From Stenotrophomonas sp. 24(2023) (lineage in GTDB: Bacteria; Pseudomonadota; Gammaproteobacteria; Xanthomonadales; Xanthomonadaceae), in contig NZ_CP133160.1 of NCBI RefSeq assembly GCF_030913365.1, forward strand, positions 558,001 to 622,000: a stretch of 64,000 nt of DNA. The letters are read 5' to 3'. The number at the start of each line of letters is the position of its first letter. Position 1 is the first letter of the stretch. A program made the position numbers and the translations under genes. The notes under the pieces are model-generated. The model did not search any database and was not told where the DNA came from. It saw only the letters and a program-made list of their open reading frames with translations. This document shows positions 16,820-27,685 of this stretch, one piece after another.

Positions 16820-19800
16820 TCAGCGCTTTCCGGCCGCCGCAGGGGGCTGCGTGGCCGGGGCCGGTGGCGGCGTGCGCTCGCGCTCGATCACCTCGACCTT
16901 GGGCTCTTTCCAGGGCCCGGTGACCCGGTAGGTCTTGGCCCCGATCTCGCCCAGCGGCTTGGACAGCACCGCGTTGGTGGCCGCGCCCAGCGCCGCGCCG
17001 ACCGGACCACCGGCCACTGCGCCGACCACGGCCAGCAGGTTGCCCGAACGCGGGTTGACGTCGATGGTCTGGTCGAACTGCTGGTTGCGCAGGTCGGCCT
17101 GGCCACGGATGGTGATGTTGGCCGCCGGCCCCTCGATCAGCACCTTGTCGGTGCGGGCCATGCCGCTGCCGAACTGCACGGTGCCTTCGACCTGGTTGAA
17201 GGCGAAGCCCTTGGAGAAGAAGTCGCGGAAATCGAACAGCAGCCGGCGCGGCAGCTGGGCCACGCTGAGCAGGCCCAGCACGCGGCCGGCACCGGGCTCC
17301 AGTTCCAGCAGCTGGCCGTTGCGCGCATCCAGCTGCAGGGTGCCCTGCAGGTTGCCCAGCTGGAAGTCCGACGGGCCGCCGGTCCAGGCGGCCTTGAGCG
17401 TGGCGTCACCGGCTCCCCCGCGCAGCTGGCCGCCGTAGTCCAGGTTCTTCATCAGCGTGCCCAGGTCCTCGCTGGCGATCTTCGCCTCCAGTTCGGTGCG
17501 CGAGGTTTCGCCCTTACCCAGCCAGCGCCCGCTGACATCGATCTGCTGCTTGGGCGAGCGGAAGCTGAGCTGGTCCACGCCCATGCCGGCCGGCAACGGC
17601 CGGGTGCGCAGCACGGCCTGGCCGAGCAGCACCTTGCCGAACTGCAGGTCGTCGATATCCAGTGCCAGCGGCGGCAGCTTGGCCGGGTCGGTATCGTTGG
17701 CACCGGCCTGCACGCGCGCGGCCATCGCCCCGTCGGCCGGCATCGGGATCGGCCCCCCATCACCGGGCGGCTTCACCGGCGTCGGCAGCGACTGCCAGTG
17801 CACGCGGGCGAACTGCCCGCTGATGGTGCCGCCCTCCGCATTGGGCACGCTCAGGCGGCCCACCAGCGAGGGGCCATCCATGCGCACATCCAGCGCCTGC
17901 GGGCCGGGCCGCAGCTGCAGCCGGGTCTGCTCGAACACGCCGCCGATCAGCATCAGCTGGCCCACCTGCACGTCCACCGCGCGCAACGGCATGCTGTCGC
18001 CACTGTCATCGCCGGAACCGCGCGCCAGGGTGATCCACTCCAGCGCATCCAGGGTGCCGCTGTGGCCGTTGACATTCAGGCCGCTGGTGGGCGGCGCACG
18101 ATCGACCGTGCTGCTGCCCAGCGTCACCTGCACGCCGGTCTGGCCGGCATGGCTGCGCGCGGCCAGGGCCAGGCGCTGGCCGAAGGCCACGTCGATGCGG
18201 CCCTCACCCATCGGCAGCTGCGCGCCGACGGTGGTGGCCAGCGGTTCCTCGGCCGGCTTGTCCAGCGGTGCCGGCAGGTCCAGGCGGGTGCCGACCAGGT
18301 CCGAGCGCAGCCGCAGTTCGCTGGGCGGTGCCGGCGTGCCGGGCTGCGCACGCGGCAGGTTGACCGCCACCGTCCAGCGCGAGGTGCCGTTGACGTAGGG
18401 CTTGAGCCAGGCCAGTTCCGGCGCGCGGTCCAGCAGCGCGTCGGCGTCCATGCGCGCGGTGAGTTCCGATTCAAAACCCTGCTTCGGGTCATGCGTGAAA
18501 CCACCGGCACGCAGGCTCAGCTGCCCGTCCTGGCCCTGGTGGCGGACCGACAGCGCCTCGGCATCGAAGCCGGCACTGCTGTAGCGGGCCTGGCCGCGCA
18601 CGTTGTCGAAATCCAGCTTGTACTGCTTGTCCGACAGCTTCACCCCGGCCAGGTCGACCGTGCCCTGCAGGTGGCCCTGGCCTTCGTCGTCATGCAGCGG
18701 CAGCAGCAGGTCGAAGCCCACATTGGCCGGGCCACGCGCACTGAGCGTATTCAAGGTGTCGCCGTAGTCGGCCTGCAGCGGGCTCTTGCGCAGCATCGCC
18801 AGCAGGCGCTCGGCGTCGCTCGGGGTGGTGGCCCGCACATACAGCGGGGTGGCACCGAAATCCTCGATGCCGGCCTCGAAGCGCTGCACGCCCACGCCGG
18901 CCAGGTCGCCGCTGCCCTGCAGGCTGAAGCCCGGCCCGATGAAGGCGATGTCCGCATCGACCTTGGCCATCTCCGGCCAGTCGTGCTGGAAGCGGATGCT
19001 GCCGTTGTCGATGTGGCCACCGGCCTCGAAGCGGCCGTTGTTGCCGTCGAACGGCCAGTCGTCCAGGTCACCGGTGACCAGGCCGCGCCCGTTGCGCAGC
19101 TGGCCGGAGACCAGCGCCATGTCCAGCCAGTCGGTGGCGGCCTTGCTCATCTTGGAATGGATCCAGAAGCGCTTGGCCGCGGTCATCGGCACATCGTCCA
19201 GCTTGGCGGCCAGCTGCAGCCATGGCCGCGTGCCGTCGCCCTGGAACCAGATGCCGCCGCGCACATCGGCGGCATAGTCGGTGCCCTGTACGCGCAGGGC
19301 CGGGGTGCCGATGCGCCAGCCGCCGCCCTCGTCACGCCAGCCGACCAGTTCGCCGGCCAGCTGCAGGTCATGGCGCACGCCGAAGCCGGTCGGCCAGTCG
19401 AACTGCAGCGGGCGGCCGGGCTGCAGCTGCAGGCGGAAACCATCGGCATCGCCTTCGACGTGGCCGGCCAGGCCGCGCAGGCCCGGTGCGTCGCCGACGC
19501 TGGCAAAGGCCAGCTGCTCCAGTTCGCCCTGTACCCACAGCGGGCCGCCGCTGCTGGCACGCAGCTGCAGGTCGCGTACCTGCACGTTCGGCCGGGCCAG
19601 GTACAGCCAGTGGCGCAGGCCCGGGTCCAGGCGATCGCTCAGGGCCAATCCGCGCAGGGCGATGGCGGCGGTCAGCTGCGACGCACTGAGCTGCGTCCTG
19701 CGGCCCACCGCCAGCTGCAGGCCATCGAGCTGTTCGGTGCTGTCGGTCTCCTGCAGGCGCAGGCGGGGCGCCTGCAGCGACCAGCCGTTGGCATCGCGTT

Positions 19801-20695
19801 GCCAGCGCACGCGGGCCTGCAGGCGCTGCAGCTGCAGGCTCGGCACGGCCACGCCGGGCATCGGCGCGCCGTCGATGCGGACCTGGCGCAGGTCCGTATC
19901 GGTGGTCACCGCCACCGGGCGGAAGTCGTGCAGCGTGGCCCACACATTCACTTCGCCCTTGCCGTCGCGCAGGCGTACCCCGGCCGCCGCCAGCAACGGC
20001 GACCAGGCGCGGAAATCGACCGGATCCCCCCCGACCCAGGCCTCGCCGCCACCGTTGCGGCGGTCCAGGTCCAGGACGCCGGTCAGCGGCAGGGCATCGG
20101 TCTGTGCCCAGGCGCGCACGCCCACCCGCAGGCGGTCGCCGTTCACGCGCAGGCGCAGGTCCAGCCGCGGCAGCGTGGTCTCCAGCCCCAACGCCGGTGC
20201 CTGGATGCCCAGGCGGCCACCGATGACCTGCAGTTCCCCCAGCCGGCGCAGCGTATCCAGCGGATCGCCACCGGGGGCCTGCGGCTGCGGCAGGCCACGC
20301 ACCGCCCAGCGGCCGTCAGCCCCCTGCTGCAGGGTCAGCGCCAGGCCTCGCAGGCGCAGTTCGGTCAGTGAATTGCCGGGCAACAGGCCGGCATACATCG
20401 ACACCAGCACCTCGGCCTCGCCCACGGCAACGCCCGGGCCCTGGCCGATATGCAGTCCCTTCAGTTCCAGCAGCGGGCCACGGCGGGTCCAGGCGGTACG
20501 CAGCTGGTCGAACCGGACCGGTTGCCCGGCCCGCGCGCTCAGCCAGGCCGCGACCTTGTCCGGGTGCCGCTCGGCCAGCGGCAGCAGCTGGCTGAGCGTG
20601 CCCACGGCAAGGGCCACCACCACCAGCACGATGGCAGCAGCATAGACGGCATGACGGCGGATCCTTCGCAGTCGCAGGCGCGGCGGCGCGCTCAT
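16820..20695 (-). CDS. yhdP: YhdP family AsmA-like envelope protein
   Basis: A 1291-residue protein, anchored by one N-terminal transmembrane helix (about residues 15-38), with a huge repeating beta-groove periplasmic part. YhdP belongs to the bridge-like AsmA family thought to move phospholipids from inner to outer membrane. The N-terminus ([21 protein letters not shown], then [19 protein letters not shown]) and the C-terminal AsmA-like DUF3971 block (about 1080-1270) are typical, and the length matches E. coli YhdP (1266). It is the middle of the rng-yhdP-tldD operon, ending 62 bases before tldD starts. Confidence 0.93.
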   Translation of the reverse strand: MSAPPRLRLRRIRRHAVYAAAIVLVVVALAVGTLSQLLPLAERHPDKVAAWLSARAGQPVRFDQLRTAWTRRGPLLELKGLHIGQGPGVAVGEAEVLVSMYAGLLPGNSLTELRLRGLALTLQQGADGRWAVRGLPQPQAPGGDPLDTLRRLGELQVIGGRLGIQAPALGLETTLPRLDLRLRVNGDRLRVGVRAWAQTDALPLTGVLDLDRRNGGGEAWVGGDPVDFRAWSPLLAAAGVRLRDGKGEVNVWATLHDFRPVAVTTDTDLRQVRIDGAPMPGVAVPSLQLQRLQARVRWQRDANGWSLQAPRLRLQETDSTEQLDGLQLAVGRRTQLSASQLTAAIALRGLALSDRLDPGLRHWLYLARPNVQVRDLQLRASSGGPLWVQGELEQLAFASVGDAPGLRGLAGHVEGDADGFRLQLQPGRPLQFDWPTGFGVRHDLQLAGELVGWRDEGGGWRIGTPALRVQGTDYAADVRGGIWFQGDGTRPWLQLAAKLDDVPMTAAKRFWIHSKMSKAATDWLDMALVSGQLRNGRGLVTGDLDDWPFDGNNGRFEAGGHIDNGSIRFQHDWPEMAKVDADIAFIGPGFSLQGSGDLAGVGVQRFEAGIEDFGATPLYVRATTPSDAERLLAMLRKSPLQADYGDTLNTLSARGPANVGFDLLLPLHDDEGQGHLQGTVDLAGVKLSDKQYKLDFDNVRGQARYSSAGFDAEALSVRHQGQDGQLSLRAGGFTHDPKQGFESELTARMDADALLDRAPELAWLKPYVNGTSRWTVAVNLPRAQPGTPAPPSELRLRSDLVGTRLDLPAPLDKPAEEPLATTVGAQLPMGEGRIDVAFGQRLALAARSHAGQTGVQVTLGSSTVDRAPPTSGLNVNGHSGTLDALEWITLARGSGDDSGDSMPLRAVDVQVGQLMLIGGVFEQTRLQLRPGPQALDVRMDGPSLVGRLSVPNAEGGTISGQFARVHWQSLPTPVKPPGDGGPIPMPADGAMAARVQAGANDTDPAKLPPLALDIDDLQFGKVLLGQAVLRTRPLPAGMGVDQLSFRSPKQQIDVSGRWLGKGETSRTELEAKIASEDLGTLMKNLDYGGQLRGGAGDATLKAAWTGGPSDFQLGNLQGTLQLDARNGQLLELEPGAGRVLGLLSVAQLPRRLLFDFRDFFSKGFAFNQVEGTVQFGSGMARTDKVLIEGPAANITIRGQADLRNQQFDQTIDVNPRSGNLLAVVGAVAGGPVGAALGAATNAVLSKPLGEIGAKTYRVTGPWKEPKVEVIERERTPPPAPATQPPAAAGKR

Positions 20696-20737
20696 CGGCT
20701 CCGGCCGGTGGCTGGCCAGGGCCAGGCGCAGCGCAGG

Positions 20738-22225
20738 TCAGAGCAGGACGACATCGAACTGCTCCTGCAGGTACTGCTCATCGGCCTGGAAGCGGATGCT
20801 CTTGCCGAGGAATTCCTCCAGTTCCGCCACCGCCGCCGATTCTTCCTCGGTGATGCGCGCGACCACCTTGGTCGAGGCGATCACCAGCAGGCGGGCGGCG
20901 TCGAACTGGCGCACCGCGCGGGTGATCTCGCGGAAGATCTCGTAGGTGACCGTTTCGGTGGTCTTGATGGTGCCGCGCCCGCTGCACTGGGTGCAGGTTT
21001 CCGACAGCTGCCGCTCCAGGCTTTCCACCGTGCGCTTGCGGGTCATCTCGACCAGGCCCAGCGGCGAGAAGTCGTACACCGTGGTCTTGGCATGGTCGCG
21101 GGCCAGCGCCTTTTCCAGGGTACGCAGCACCTGGCGGCGATGCTCGGCATCGTCCATGTCGATGAAGTCGATGATGATGATGCCGCCCAGGTTGCGCAGC
21201 CGCAGCTGGCGCGCCACCGCCTGCGCCGCTTCCAGGTTGGTGCGGAACACCGTCTCTTCCAGGTTGCGCTGGCCCAGGAACGACCCGGTGTTGACATCGA
21301 TGGTGGTCATCGCCTCGGTCTGGTCGATCACCAGGTAGCCCCCGGACTTGAGCGGCACCTGCTTGTCCAGCGCACGGCCGATCTCGTCCTCCACCCCGAA
21401 CATGTCGAAGATGGGGCGGTCGCCGGAATACAGTTCCAGCTTCTCGGCCAGCACCGGCATGTACTTTGCCACGAATGCCTGCAGCTGGGCGAAGGTCTCC
21501 TTGGAATCCACCTTCACCTTGTCCACGTCCTTGCGGATCAGGTCGCGTACCGAACGCAGCGGCAGGCTCAGGTCTTCATAGATGATGCTGCACGAGGGCG
21601 CTTCGCGGCCACGGCGCTCGACCACGTTCCATACCCGCGACAGGTAGGCGATGTCCTCGGCGATGGCCTCGGCCGGCTGCCCTTCGGCATTGGTGCGCAC
21701 GATGTAGCCATAGCCCCCGTGCTGGGCCGACAGTTCGGTCACCAGCGCCTTCAGCCGTGCACGCTCGGTCTCGTCCTCGATGCGGGCCGACACGCCGACC
21801 ACCTTGGACTGCGGCAGCAGCACCATGTAGCGCGAGGGAATGCTGATCTGGGTGGTCAGGCGCGCGCCCTTGCTGCCGATCGGGTCCTTGACCACCTGCA
21901 CCACGATGTCCTGGCCATCGCGCAGCAGCTCCACGATGGGCACGCTGGCCGGCGGCGGCAGGGTGGTGTTCTCGGTATCGGCGCTGGCCACCGGGGCCGG
22001 CCTTACCACATCGTTGGCGTGCAGGAACGCGGCGCGTTCCAGCCCGACCTCGACGAAGGCGGCCTGCATGCCGGGCATCACACGCTGCACCTTGCCCTTG
22101 TAGATGTTGCCGACCACGCCACGGCGCCAGCCACGTTCGATATGCAGCTCCTGCAGCATGCCGTTCTCGATCACCGCCACCCGGGTTTCACGCGGGGTCA
22201 CATTGACCAGGATTTCCTCAGACAT
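20738..22225 (-). CDS. rng: Ribonuclease G
   Basis: A 495-residue endoribonuclease of the RNase E/G family acting on 16S rRNA 5' maturation and some mRNAs. The S1 domain is at about 38-120 ([20 protein letters not shown]), the catalytic DNase I-like region contains IDVNTG and [11 protein letters not shown], and the zinc link CTQCSGRG is near 405-412. The start ATG 22225 ([15 protein letters not shown]) matches E. coli RNase G and overlaps the end of maf by 8 bases, indicating coupling. An ATG seven codons upstream is possible. It lacks the long C-terminal scaffold of RNase E, so RNase G is the better call. Confidence 0.96.
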   Translation of the reverse strand: MSEEILVNVTPRETRVAVIENGMLQELHIERGWRRGVVGNIYKGKVQRVMPGMQAAFVEVGLERAAFLHANDVVRPAPVASADTENTTLPPPASVPIVELLRDGQDIVVQVVKDPIGSKGARLTTQISIPSRYMVLLPQSKVVGVSARIEDETERARLKALVTELSAQHGGYGYIVRTNAEGQPAEAIAEDIAYLSRVWNVVERRGREAPSCSIIYEDLSLPLRSVRDLIRKDVDKVKVDSKETFAQLQAFVAKYMPVLAEKLELYSGDRPIFDMFGVEDEIGRALDKQVPLKSGGYLVIDQTEAMTTIDVNTGSFLGQRNLEETVFRTNLEAAQAVARQLRLRNLGGIIIIDFIDMDDAEHRRQVLRTLEKALARDHAKTTVYDFSPLGLVEMTRKRTVESLERQLSETCTQCSGRGTIKTTETVTYEIFREITRAVRQFDAARLLVIASTKVVARITEEESAAVAELEEFLGKSIRFQADEQYLQEQFDVVLL

Positions 22226-22826
22226 GGGCAGCCTCCCTGCCGGCATCGGTTACGGTCACCGGCACGCCCACGCGGGCCAGCAGTTGGTCGGTCTGGTACA
22301 GCGGCAGCCCCATCACGCCGGAGTAGCTGCCTGACAGGTGTTCGATCCAGCGCTCGGCCCCGCCCTGGATGGCATAGGCACCGGCCTTGTCCAGCGGCTC
22401 GCCGGTGGCCACGTAGGCGGCGATGGCCTGTTCATCCATCGCGGCGAAACGCACCTGTGACACCACCAGCACGCTGTCGCGCACCTGCGCGCCCACCACG
22501 ACCACGGCCGTCATGACCTCATGGGTACGCCCGGCCAGCCGTGCCAGCATCGTGCAGGCATGGGCAGCGCCATCGGGCTTGCCGAACACCTCCCCGTCCA
22601 GCACCACCTCGGTATCGGCGCCGATCACCAGCGCCTGCGGATCCGATGCCAGGACCTGGGCCAGGCCGGCACGGGCCTTGTCCGCAGCCACCCGCTGCAC
22701 GTACTGGGCCGCGCTTTCACCCGTGGCGCGCACCTCGGCCACCTCCAGGTCCAGTGCCTGGAAGGGGCGTCCAAGTCGGGCCAGCAGTTGCGTGCGTCGG
22801 GGGGAGCGGGAGGCAAGATAGAGCAT
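22218..22826 (-). CDS. maf: Maf nucleoside triphosphate pyrophosphatase (dTTP/UTP type)
   Basis: A 202-residue house-cleaning pyrophosphatase. The N-terminal loop [13 protein letters not shown] (residues 3-15) binds phosphate, and [16 protein letters not shown] carries the catalytic Asp region. The family's [29 protein letters not shown] close is present in pieces. The start ATG 22826 (MLYLASRSP) is standard; longer frames upstream are not conserved. It is the first gene of the maf-rng-yhdP-tldD operon, with a short overlap into rng. Confidence 0.95.
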   Translation of the reverse strand: MLYLASRSPRRTQLLARLGRPFQALDLEVAEVRATGESAAQYVQRVAADKARAGLAQVLASDPQALVIGADTEVVLDGEVFGKPDGAAHACTMLARLAGRTHEVMTAVVVVGAQVRDSVLVVSQVRFAAMDEQAIAAYVATGEPLDKAGAYAIQGGAERWIEHLSGSYSGVMGLPLYQTDQLLARVGVPVTVTDAGREAAHV

Positions 22827-22956
22827 CGGCACAGCATAACCCGAGGGCGATGCCTGAATCGCTGGCAACAGCACTCCGGTTATGCTCGACCCCGAACGGA
22901 CTCACAGCGCGTTCATCGCTACGACACCACCCTCAACGGCAACCAAGGAGATCCCG

Positions 22957-23700
22957 ATGCGCCGTCTCACCACCGCCCCGCTGCTGCTTGCCCTGTCCCT
23001 TGCCCTCGGAGCCTCGATGAGCGCCCATGCCGATACGCCCGCGCCGGCCATCGCCCCGGTCCAGGGCACCCTGTTGAACATTTCGGCCAATGCCGAAGCC
23101 ACCCGCGTGCCCGACGTGGCCAGCCTGTCCGCCGGCGTGGTCACCCAGGCCGTGGATGGCAACAGCGCCATGCGCGAGAACGCACAGCAGATGGACAAGG
23201 TGCTGGCCGCGATCAAGGCCGCCGGCATTGCCGAGCGTGATGTGCAGACCAGCGGTGTCAGCCTCAACCCGCAGTACCGCTATGCCGAGAACGAGGCACC
23301 GAAGATCACCGGCTACCAGGCCAGCAACAATGTCAGCGTGAAGGTGCGTGACATCGCCAGGCTCGGCAAGGTGCTCGACGCACTGGCGGCACAGGGGGCC
23401 AACCAGATCAACGGGCCGAGCTTCGAGATCGACAAGCCCGAACCGGTCTATGACGAAGCCCGCCTGGCTGCCCTGAAGAAGGCCCAGGAACGCGCCCAGA
23501 CCTACGCCCGGTCGCTGGGGCTGCAGGTGCGTCGCATCGTCAGCATCTCCGAGAACAGCAATGGCGGCTTCCGTCCGGTGCCGATGATGATGGCGCGCTC
23601 GGCCGCGGCGGGCATGGCCATGGACAAGGCCACGCCGGTCGCACCGGGTGAATCGACCGTGTCGGTCAACCTGGACGTGGTGTTCGAACTGGGCCGCTGA
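22957..23700 (+). CDS. SIMPL domain (DUF541) periplasmic protein
   Basis: A 247-residue exported protein: signal peptide about 1-25 (cut after SAHA), then a DUF541/SIMPL domain (about 40-245) with the characteristic ISANAEATRVPDVASLSAGV start and VRDIARLGKVLDAL. A strong ribosome site (AAGGAG) precedes ATG 22957. Members include E. coli YggE, linked to oxidative-stress tolerance; the mechanism is unknown. Monocistronic, with a strong terminator downstream and transcription divergent from maf. Confidence 0.9.
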   Translation: MRRLTTAPLLLALSLALGASMSAHADTPAPAIAPVQGTLLNISANAEATRVPDVASLSAGVVTQAVDGNSAMRENAQQMDKVLAAIKAAGIAERDVQTSGVSLNPQYRYAENEAPKITGYQASNNVSVKVRDIARLGKVLDALAAQGANQINGPSFEIDKPEPVYDEARLAALKKAQERAQTYARSLGLQVRRIVSISENSNGGFRPVPMMMARSAAAGMAMDKATPVAPGESTVSVNLDVVFELGR

Positions 23701-23721
23701 GCCCTTCCCACGCGCCTGGCC

Positions 23722-23753
23722 AAGGGCGGTTCCCGCAGGGGAACCGCCCTTTT
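23722..23753 (+). terminator. Rho-independent terminator
   Basis: AAGGGCGGTTCC and GGAACCGCCCTT pair across a short loop and are followed by TTTCGTCT. It closes the SIMPL gene. Confidence 0.85.
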
Positions 23754-23918
23754 CGTCTGTACCGTCCCCCCAGATGAAGGCCAGCACAACGACAGCGACC
23801 GTGCATGAAGTCAGCCCCCCTTCCGGCATGCGAATGTGGCTCTGCCCGCTGCGTGCGGCAACCCCGCTTGCGGCCCTGGTGCGTTGAGGATGTTCAACAA
23901 CTGGCATGGAGGTGGACC

Positions 23919-24569
23919 ATGGTTCGTACGTACCCCGTTGTACCGCTGCGCTTCGATCCCGCCCGCGTTGCTGCCTGGAGTGCAGCGCTCGCCCTGCACC
24001 TGCTGGCCCTGCTCCTGCTGCTGATCCCGGCCGCCTACCAGGCCACTCCCCTGCCACGGGAAAAGACCCAGGTCCGCCTGATCACCCGGGTGGAGCCGCC
24101 GCCGCTGCCGCCCCGGGACGTGACCGCCCCCCCGAAGCACGTGCAGGTGGTGCCACAGCCGCGCACGGTCCCCACACCGCCCCTGCCGGCTCCCACGGCA
24201 GTGATCGAGGATGCGCCGGCCTTCGTGCTGCCGGCCGCCGCACCGGACACTGCGCCGGCACTGCCGTCACTGGCGCCGTCCACGCCGCAGGTGGGTGCCG
24301 AACTGCACTACCGCAGCGCCCCGCCGCCGGCCTATCCGGCGGCCGCACTGCGCGCCAACCAGCAGGGCACGGTGCTGCTGCGGGTGGAAGTCGGCAGTGA
24401 TGGCCGTCCCGTCAACGTCACCATCGAGCGCAGCAGTGGCGCGCGCGCGCTGGACCAGGCTGCACGCAGCCAGGTCCTCAACCGCTGGACCTTCGAGCCG
24501 GCCCAGCGTGATGGCGTGGCAGTGCCCGCCATCGGCCTGGTGCCCATCGATTTCAGCCTGCCCAGGTGA
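23919..24569 (+). CDS. TonB family energy transducer protein
   Basis: A 216-residue inner-membrane-anchored periplasmic protein. One N-terminal transmembrane helix (about residues 17-38) is followed by a Pro-rich spacer (PPPLPPRDVTAPP and later repeats, about 53-115) and a TonB C-terminal domain at about 128-214 (AYPAAALRANQQGTVLLRV, then LDQAARSQVLNRWTFEPA). It would transmit proton-motive force to outer-membrane receptors. GGAGGT lies 6 bases before ATG 23919. It sits directly upstream of a TonB-dependent receptor gene, but 192 bases and a hairpin separate them. No exbB/exbD are in view. Confidence 0.88.
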   Translation: MVRTYPVVPLRFDPARVAAWSAALALHLLALLLLLIPAAYQATPLPREKTQVRLITRVEPPPLPPRDVTAPPKHVQVVPQPRTVPTPPLPAPTAVIEDAPAFVLPAAAPDTAPALPSLAPSTPQVGAELHYRSAPPPAYPAAALRANQQGTVLLRVEVGSDGRPVNVTIERSSGARALDQAARSQVLNRWTFEPAQRDGVAVPAIGLVPIDFSLPR

Positions 24570-24580
24570 ATGCACGCGCG

Positions 24581-24611
24581 CCCCTTCCCGTCGCGATGCG
24601 ACGGGAAGGGG
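24581..24611. terminator. Strong hairpin after the TonB-family gene
   Basis: A perfect 14-bp stem (CCCCTTCCCGTCGC / GCGACGGGAAGGGG) with a GAT loop starts 12 bases after the stop. There is no T run, so it may end transcription weakly or protect the 3' end of the message. Confidence 0.55.
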
Positions 24612-24761
24612 AACCGCCGGCCCATCTGTGACACCGTTCAAATTAAGGGTTTTTTCACCACTTCGTCACTTGCCGGAAACCTAGATTGGCCCGTCCCGGG
24701 ATGGCACCTGTCATCTCCCGTGACGTCCTCAGATCCAGGTTTTCCAGTTAGGAGAGAAGCT

Positions 24762-27581
24762 GTGAAACACCCCAACCAACGGTCCGCCAGCCGCCGCAAT
24801 GCACTGGCTACATCCATCACGCACCTTCTTTCCAGCAGCGCACTGCTGCTGGCCGGCGCCGTGGTTTCCACCTCTGCCTTCGCCCAGGAACAGGCCACCA
24901 ACCTGGACCGCATCACGGTCACCGGCTCGAACATTCCCCGCACCAACACCGAGACACCCTCGCCGGTGCAGGTGGTGACCCGGCAGGAAATCGACCGTAC
25001 CGGCAAGACCTCGCTGTCCGAATACCTGCAGACCCTGACCGCCAATGGCGCAGGCTCGGTCCCCAAATCCTTCGGCACCGGCTTTGCCAGCGGCAGCTCC
25101 GGCATTTCACTGCGCGGCCTGGGTGCCGGTTCCACGCTGATCCTGTTGAACGGGCGCCGCATGGCGACCTACGGCCTGGCCGACGACGGGCAGAAGGTGT
25201 TCACCGACCTGAGCACCATCCCGATGGACGCCGTCGAGCGCGTGGAAGTGCTCAAGGATGGCGCATCGGCGATCTATGGCTCCGACGCCATCGCCGGCGT
25301 GGTCAACATCATCCTGCGCAGCGACTTCCAGGGCGCGATCCTGCGCGGCTCCTACGGCGTGTCCGGTGACGGCGATGGCAATGAGAGGAAGGCAACGCTC
25401 ACCGCCGGTACCGGCGATCTGTCCAGCGATGGATGGAACGCCTTCGTCAGCGTCGATGTCGGCAAATCCGACGCGATCAAGGTCAGTGACCGCAAGAACC
25501 GCAAATGGATCGGCACCGCAGACCTGCGCCGCTGGGGCTATGACTTCGACGGCTCTTACTTTGGCGGTTCCGGTGGCGCGTTCACCAATGGTGGCAAGAG
25601 CGGCGGCGTTGGTCCAAACGGTTCGGTGTTCGATGACCGCAATGCAACCGATGCCAACCCCGGTTTCCTTGTCCCGCTGCCGGGTTGCCAGGGGCTGACG
25701 AACATTCCAGGCCAGACGGATGCATCGGTGGCATCGCAGGGCTGCCTGTGGGATCCAAACCAGCGCTATCGCGATATTTCGCCTGAAGAGAAATATGTGA
25801 ATGTCTTCGGCCGGGCGACCTTCGCCTTCGGCGAAGGCGGCGAGCTCTACTCCGAAATCGGCTACTCCAAGAAGGAAACCACCTTCACCAACACGCCGTC
25901 GGGCGTCTCCGGCGGCTGGGGCTATCCCGGCCATACGGTCAACGCCAACAGCGGCCCCGGCGCCACCGTGCTCGGCCCGACCCATCCTGACAACCCGATC
26001 CAGGGCCAGGCCTCGCGCCTGCGCTACAGCGCCTGGGATGTCGGCCCGCGCGTCACCGAGAACACCAACGAGTTCAACCGGTTCCTGGTCGGCGTCAAGG
26101 GCAACTGGGGCGACTGGAGCTATGACACCGGCTACCTGCACTCGGGCACCGACCTGACCAGCGAACGCACCGGCTTCCTGCGCTACAGCGCCGTGCGCTG
26201 TGCCCTGGGCAACCCGGCCTGCCCGGGCGGCGTCTGGCGCATCGGTGATAACGCCAACCTCAATTCCCAGGCGCTGTACGACTATATCTCCCCCCGCATC
26301 AGCGCACGGGCCAAGACCAGCCTGGATTCGTTCAACGCCACGGTCTCGCGCAGCCTGGCCGACCTGAAGGGCGGCCCGCTGGGCCTTGCAGTGGGTACCG
26401 AATGGCGGCGTACCAGCAACAGCCTGACCCCGCAGACCTACACCGACCAGGGCGACATCATCGGCCTGGGCTATTCGGCTTATGACGGCATCCAGAACGT
26501 CTACGCCGGCTATATCGAACTGTCGGCACCGGTGCTGGAATCGCTGGAGCTGTCCGGCGCGCTGCGCTATGACAAGTACGACGGTGGCGACGGCAAGGCC
26601 ACGCCGAAGCTGGGCATCAAGTGGACGCCGGCCGACTGGATCGCCCTGCGCGCCAGCTATGCCGAAGGCTTCCGCGCCCCCAACGTCGCCGAGAGCGGGG
26701 TCGGCGGCCTGGCCGGTTTCTCCAGCATCAAGGACTCGGTGCGCTGCGACCTGCAGCCGACCACGTCCAACTGCCAGGCACGTCAGGTGGCGATCATTAC
26801 CAACTCCAACCCCGCGCTGAAGCCGGAGGAATCGAAGAGCTATTCGTTCGGCGTGGTCCTGCAGCCCACGCGCAGCACCTCGCTGACCGTCGATGCCTGG
26901 GAAATCAAGCGCACCAATGAAATCGCCTCGAGCGAACCGGCCGATGAAATCGCCGCCGGCAACGTGGTACGCGATACCGATCTGATCAACGGCGTACCCG
27001 GCACGGGCACCATCCTGGCGGTCAACAACAGTTACGTGAATGCCGCCTCGTCGCGGGTAAGGGGTATCGACACCGATATCCGCCAGACCTTCGACATCGG
27101 CCCGGGGCAGCTGGAAATGGACCTGCAGTGGAGCCACCTGCTGAAGTTCGAGCGCACCAATGGCGGCTCGACCTCCGATTACCTGGGCACCCACGGCAAC
27201 TGCGACGTCTCCAACTGCGTCGGCACGCCCAAGGACCGCGCCAATCTGGGGGCCACCTGGAAGCAGGGCCCGTGGAGCGTCAGCGGCGTGGCGAACTACA
27301 TCAGCAAGATGGAGAACACCGACAAGCGCGGCGGCGACTACCAGACGCTCTACGCCGACGGTACGCCGGTGAAGAAGATCTCCTCGTTCACCACCTTCGA
27401 CCTGTCCGGTCGCTGGTCGGTCACCGAGGCGTTCGAGCTCAACCTGTCCGTGCAGAACCTGTTCGACCGCATCGCACCGCTGGATCCGCTCACCTACGGC
27501 GCGGTGAACTACAACCCGATGCATTTCAGCGGCGCCATCGGCCGCTACTTCACCGTCGGTGCCAAGTACACCTTCCGCTGA
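24762..27581 (+). CDS. TonB-dependent outer-membrane receptor
   Basis: A 939-residue outer-membrane active transporter. The signal peptide (about 1-42, cut after AFAQ) follows a long basic N-terminus. The TonB box region is ITVTGSNIP, the plug domain is about 60-170 (SLRGLGAGSTLILLNGRR, VERVEVLKDGASAIYGSDAIAGVVNI), and a 22-strand barrel follows, ending in KYTFR with a terminal aromatic-like strand. A GTG at 24762 with AGGAGA 8 bases before is the start; the frame is open further up without a ribosome site. This SRP-like group is expanded in xanthomonads and often takes up plant- or protein-derived nutrients. The substrate is unknown. Confidence 0.92.
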   Translation: MKHPNQRSASRRNALATSITHLLSSSALLLAGAVVSTSAFAQEQATNLDRITVTGSNIPRTNTETPSPVQVVTRQEIDRTGKTSLSEYLQTLTANGAGSVPKSFGTGFASGSSGISLRGLGAGSTLILLNGRRMATYGLADDGQKVFTDLSTIPMDAVERVEVLKDGASAIYGSDAIAGVVNIILRSDFQGAILRGSYGVSGDGDGNERKATLTAGTGDLSSDGWNAFVSVDVGKSDAIKVSDRKNRKWIGTADLRRWGYDFDGSYFGGSGGAFTNGGKSGGVGPNGSVFDDRNATDANPGFLVPLPGCQGLTNIPGQTDASVASQGCLWDPNQRYRDISPEEKYVNVFGRATFAFGEGGELYSEIGYSKKETTFTNTPSGVSGGWGYPGHTVNANSGPGATVLGPTHPDNPIQGQASRLRYSAWDVGPRVTENTNEFNRFLVGVKGNWGDWSYDTGYLHSGTDLTSERTGFLRYSAVRCALGNPACPGGVWRIGDNANLNSQALYDYISPRISARAKTSLDSFNATVSRSLADLKGGPLGLAVGTEWRRTSNSLTPQTYTDQGDIIGLGYSAYDGIQNVYAGYIELSAPVLESLELSGALRYDKYDGGDGKATPKLGIKWTPADWIALRASYAEGFRAPNVAESGVGGLAGFSSIKDSVRCDLQPTTSNCQARQVAIITNSNPALKPEESKSYSFGVVLQPTRSTSLTVDAWEIKRTNEIASSEPADEIAAGNVVRDTDLINGVPGTGTILAVNNSYVNAASSRVRGIDTDIRQTFDIGPGQLEMDLQWSHLLKFERTNGGSTSDYLGTHGNCDVSNCVGTPKDRANLGATWKQGPWSVSGVANYISKMENTDKRGGDYQTLYADGTPVKKISSFTTFDLSGRWSVTEAFELNLSVQNLFDRIAPLDPLTYGAVNYNPMHFSGAIGRYFTVGAKYTFR

Positions 27582-27600
27582 ATCCCGGCGGTGTCACATG

Positions 27601-27637
27601 GCAAAGGCCCGGGGTGCATCCCCGGGCCTTTGCTTTT
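27601..27637 (+). terminator. Rho-independent terminator
   Basis: A 14-bp perfect stem (GCAAAGGCCCGGGG / CCCCGGGCCTTTGC) with a 5-nt loop is followed by TTTT. It ends the TonB-dependent receptor transcript. Confidence 0.9.
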
Positions 27638-27685
27638 CAACCACACCCCTGCGCCCATGATGGCCCCCCACCCCGGAGAAGCCCC

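Noticed and set aside
16565..20371. Plus-strand open frame of over 1,200 codons opposite yhdP and tldD
   Set aside because: Shadow of the real minus-strand genes; composition is low-complexity and no domain is visible.
23774..23887. 37-codon frame between the SIMPL and TonB-family genes
   Set aside because: No ribosome site, no recognisable composition, and it overlaps the likely promoter region.
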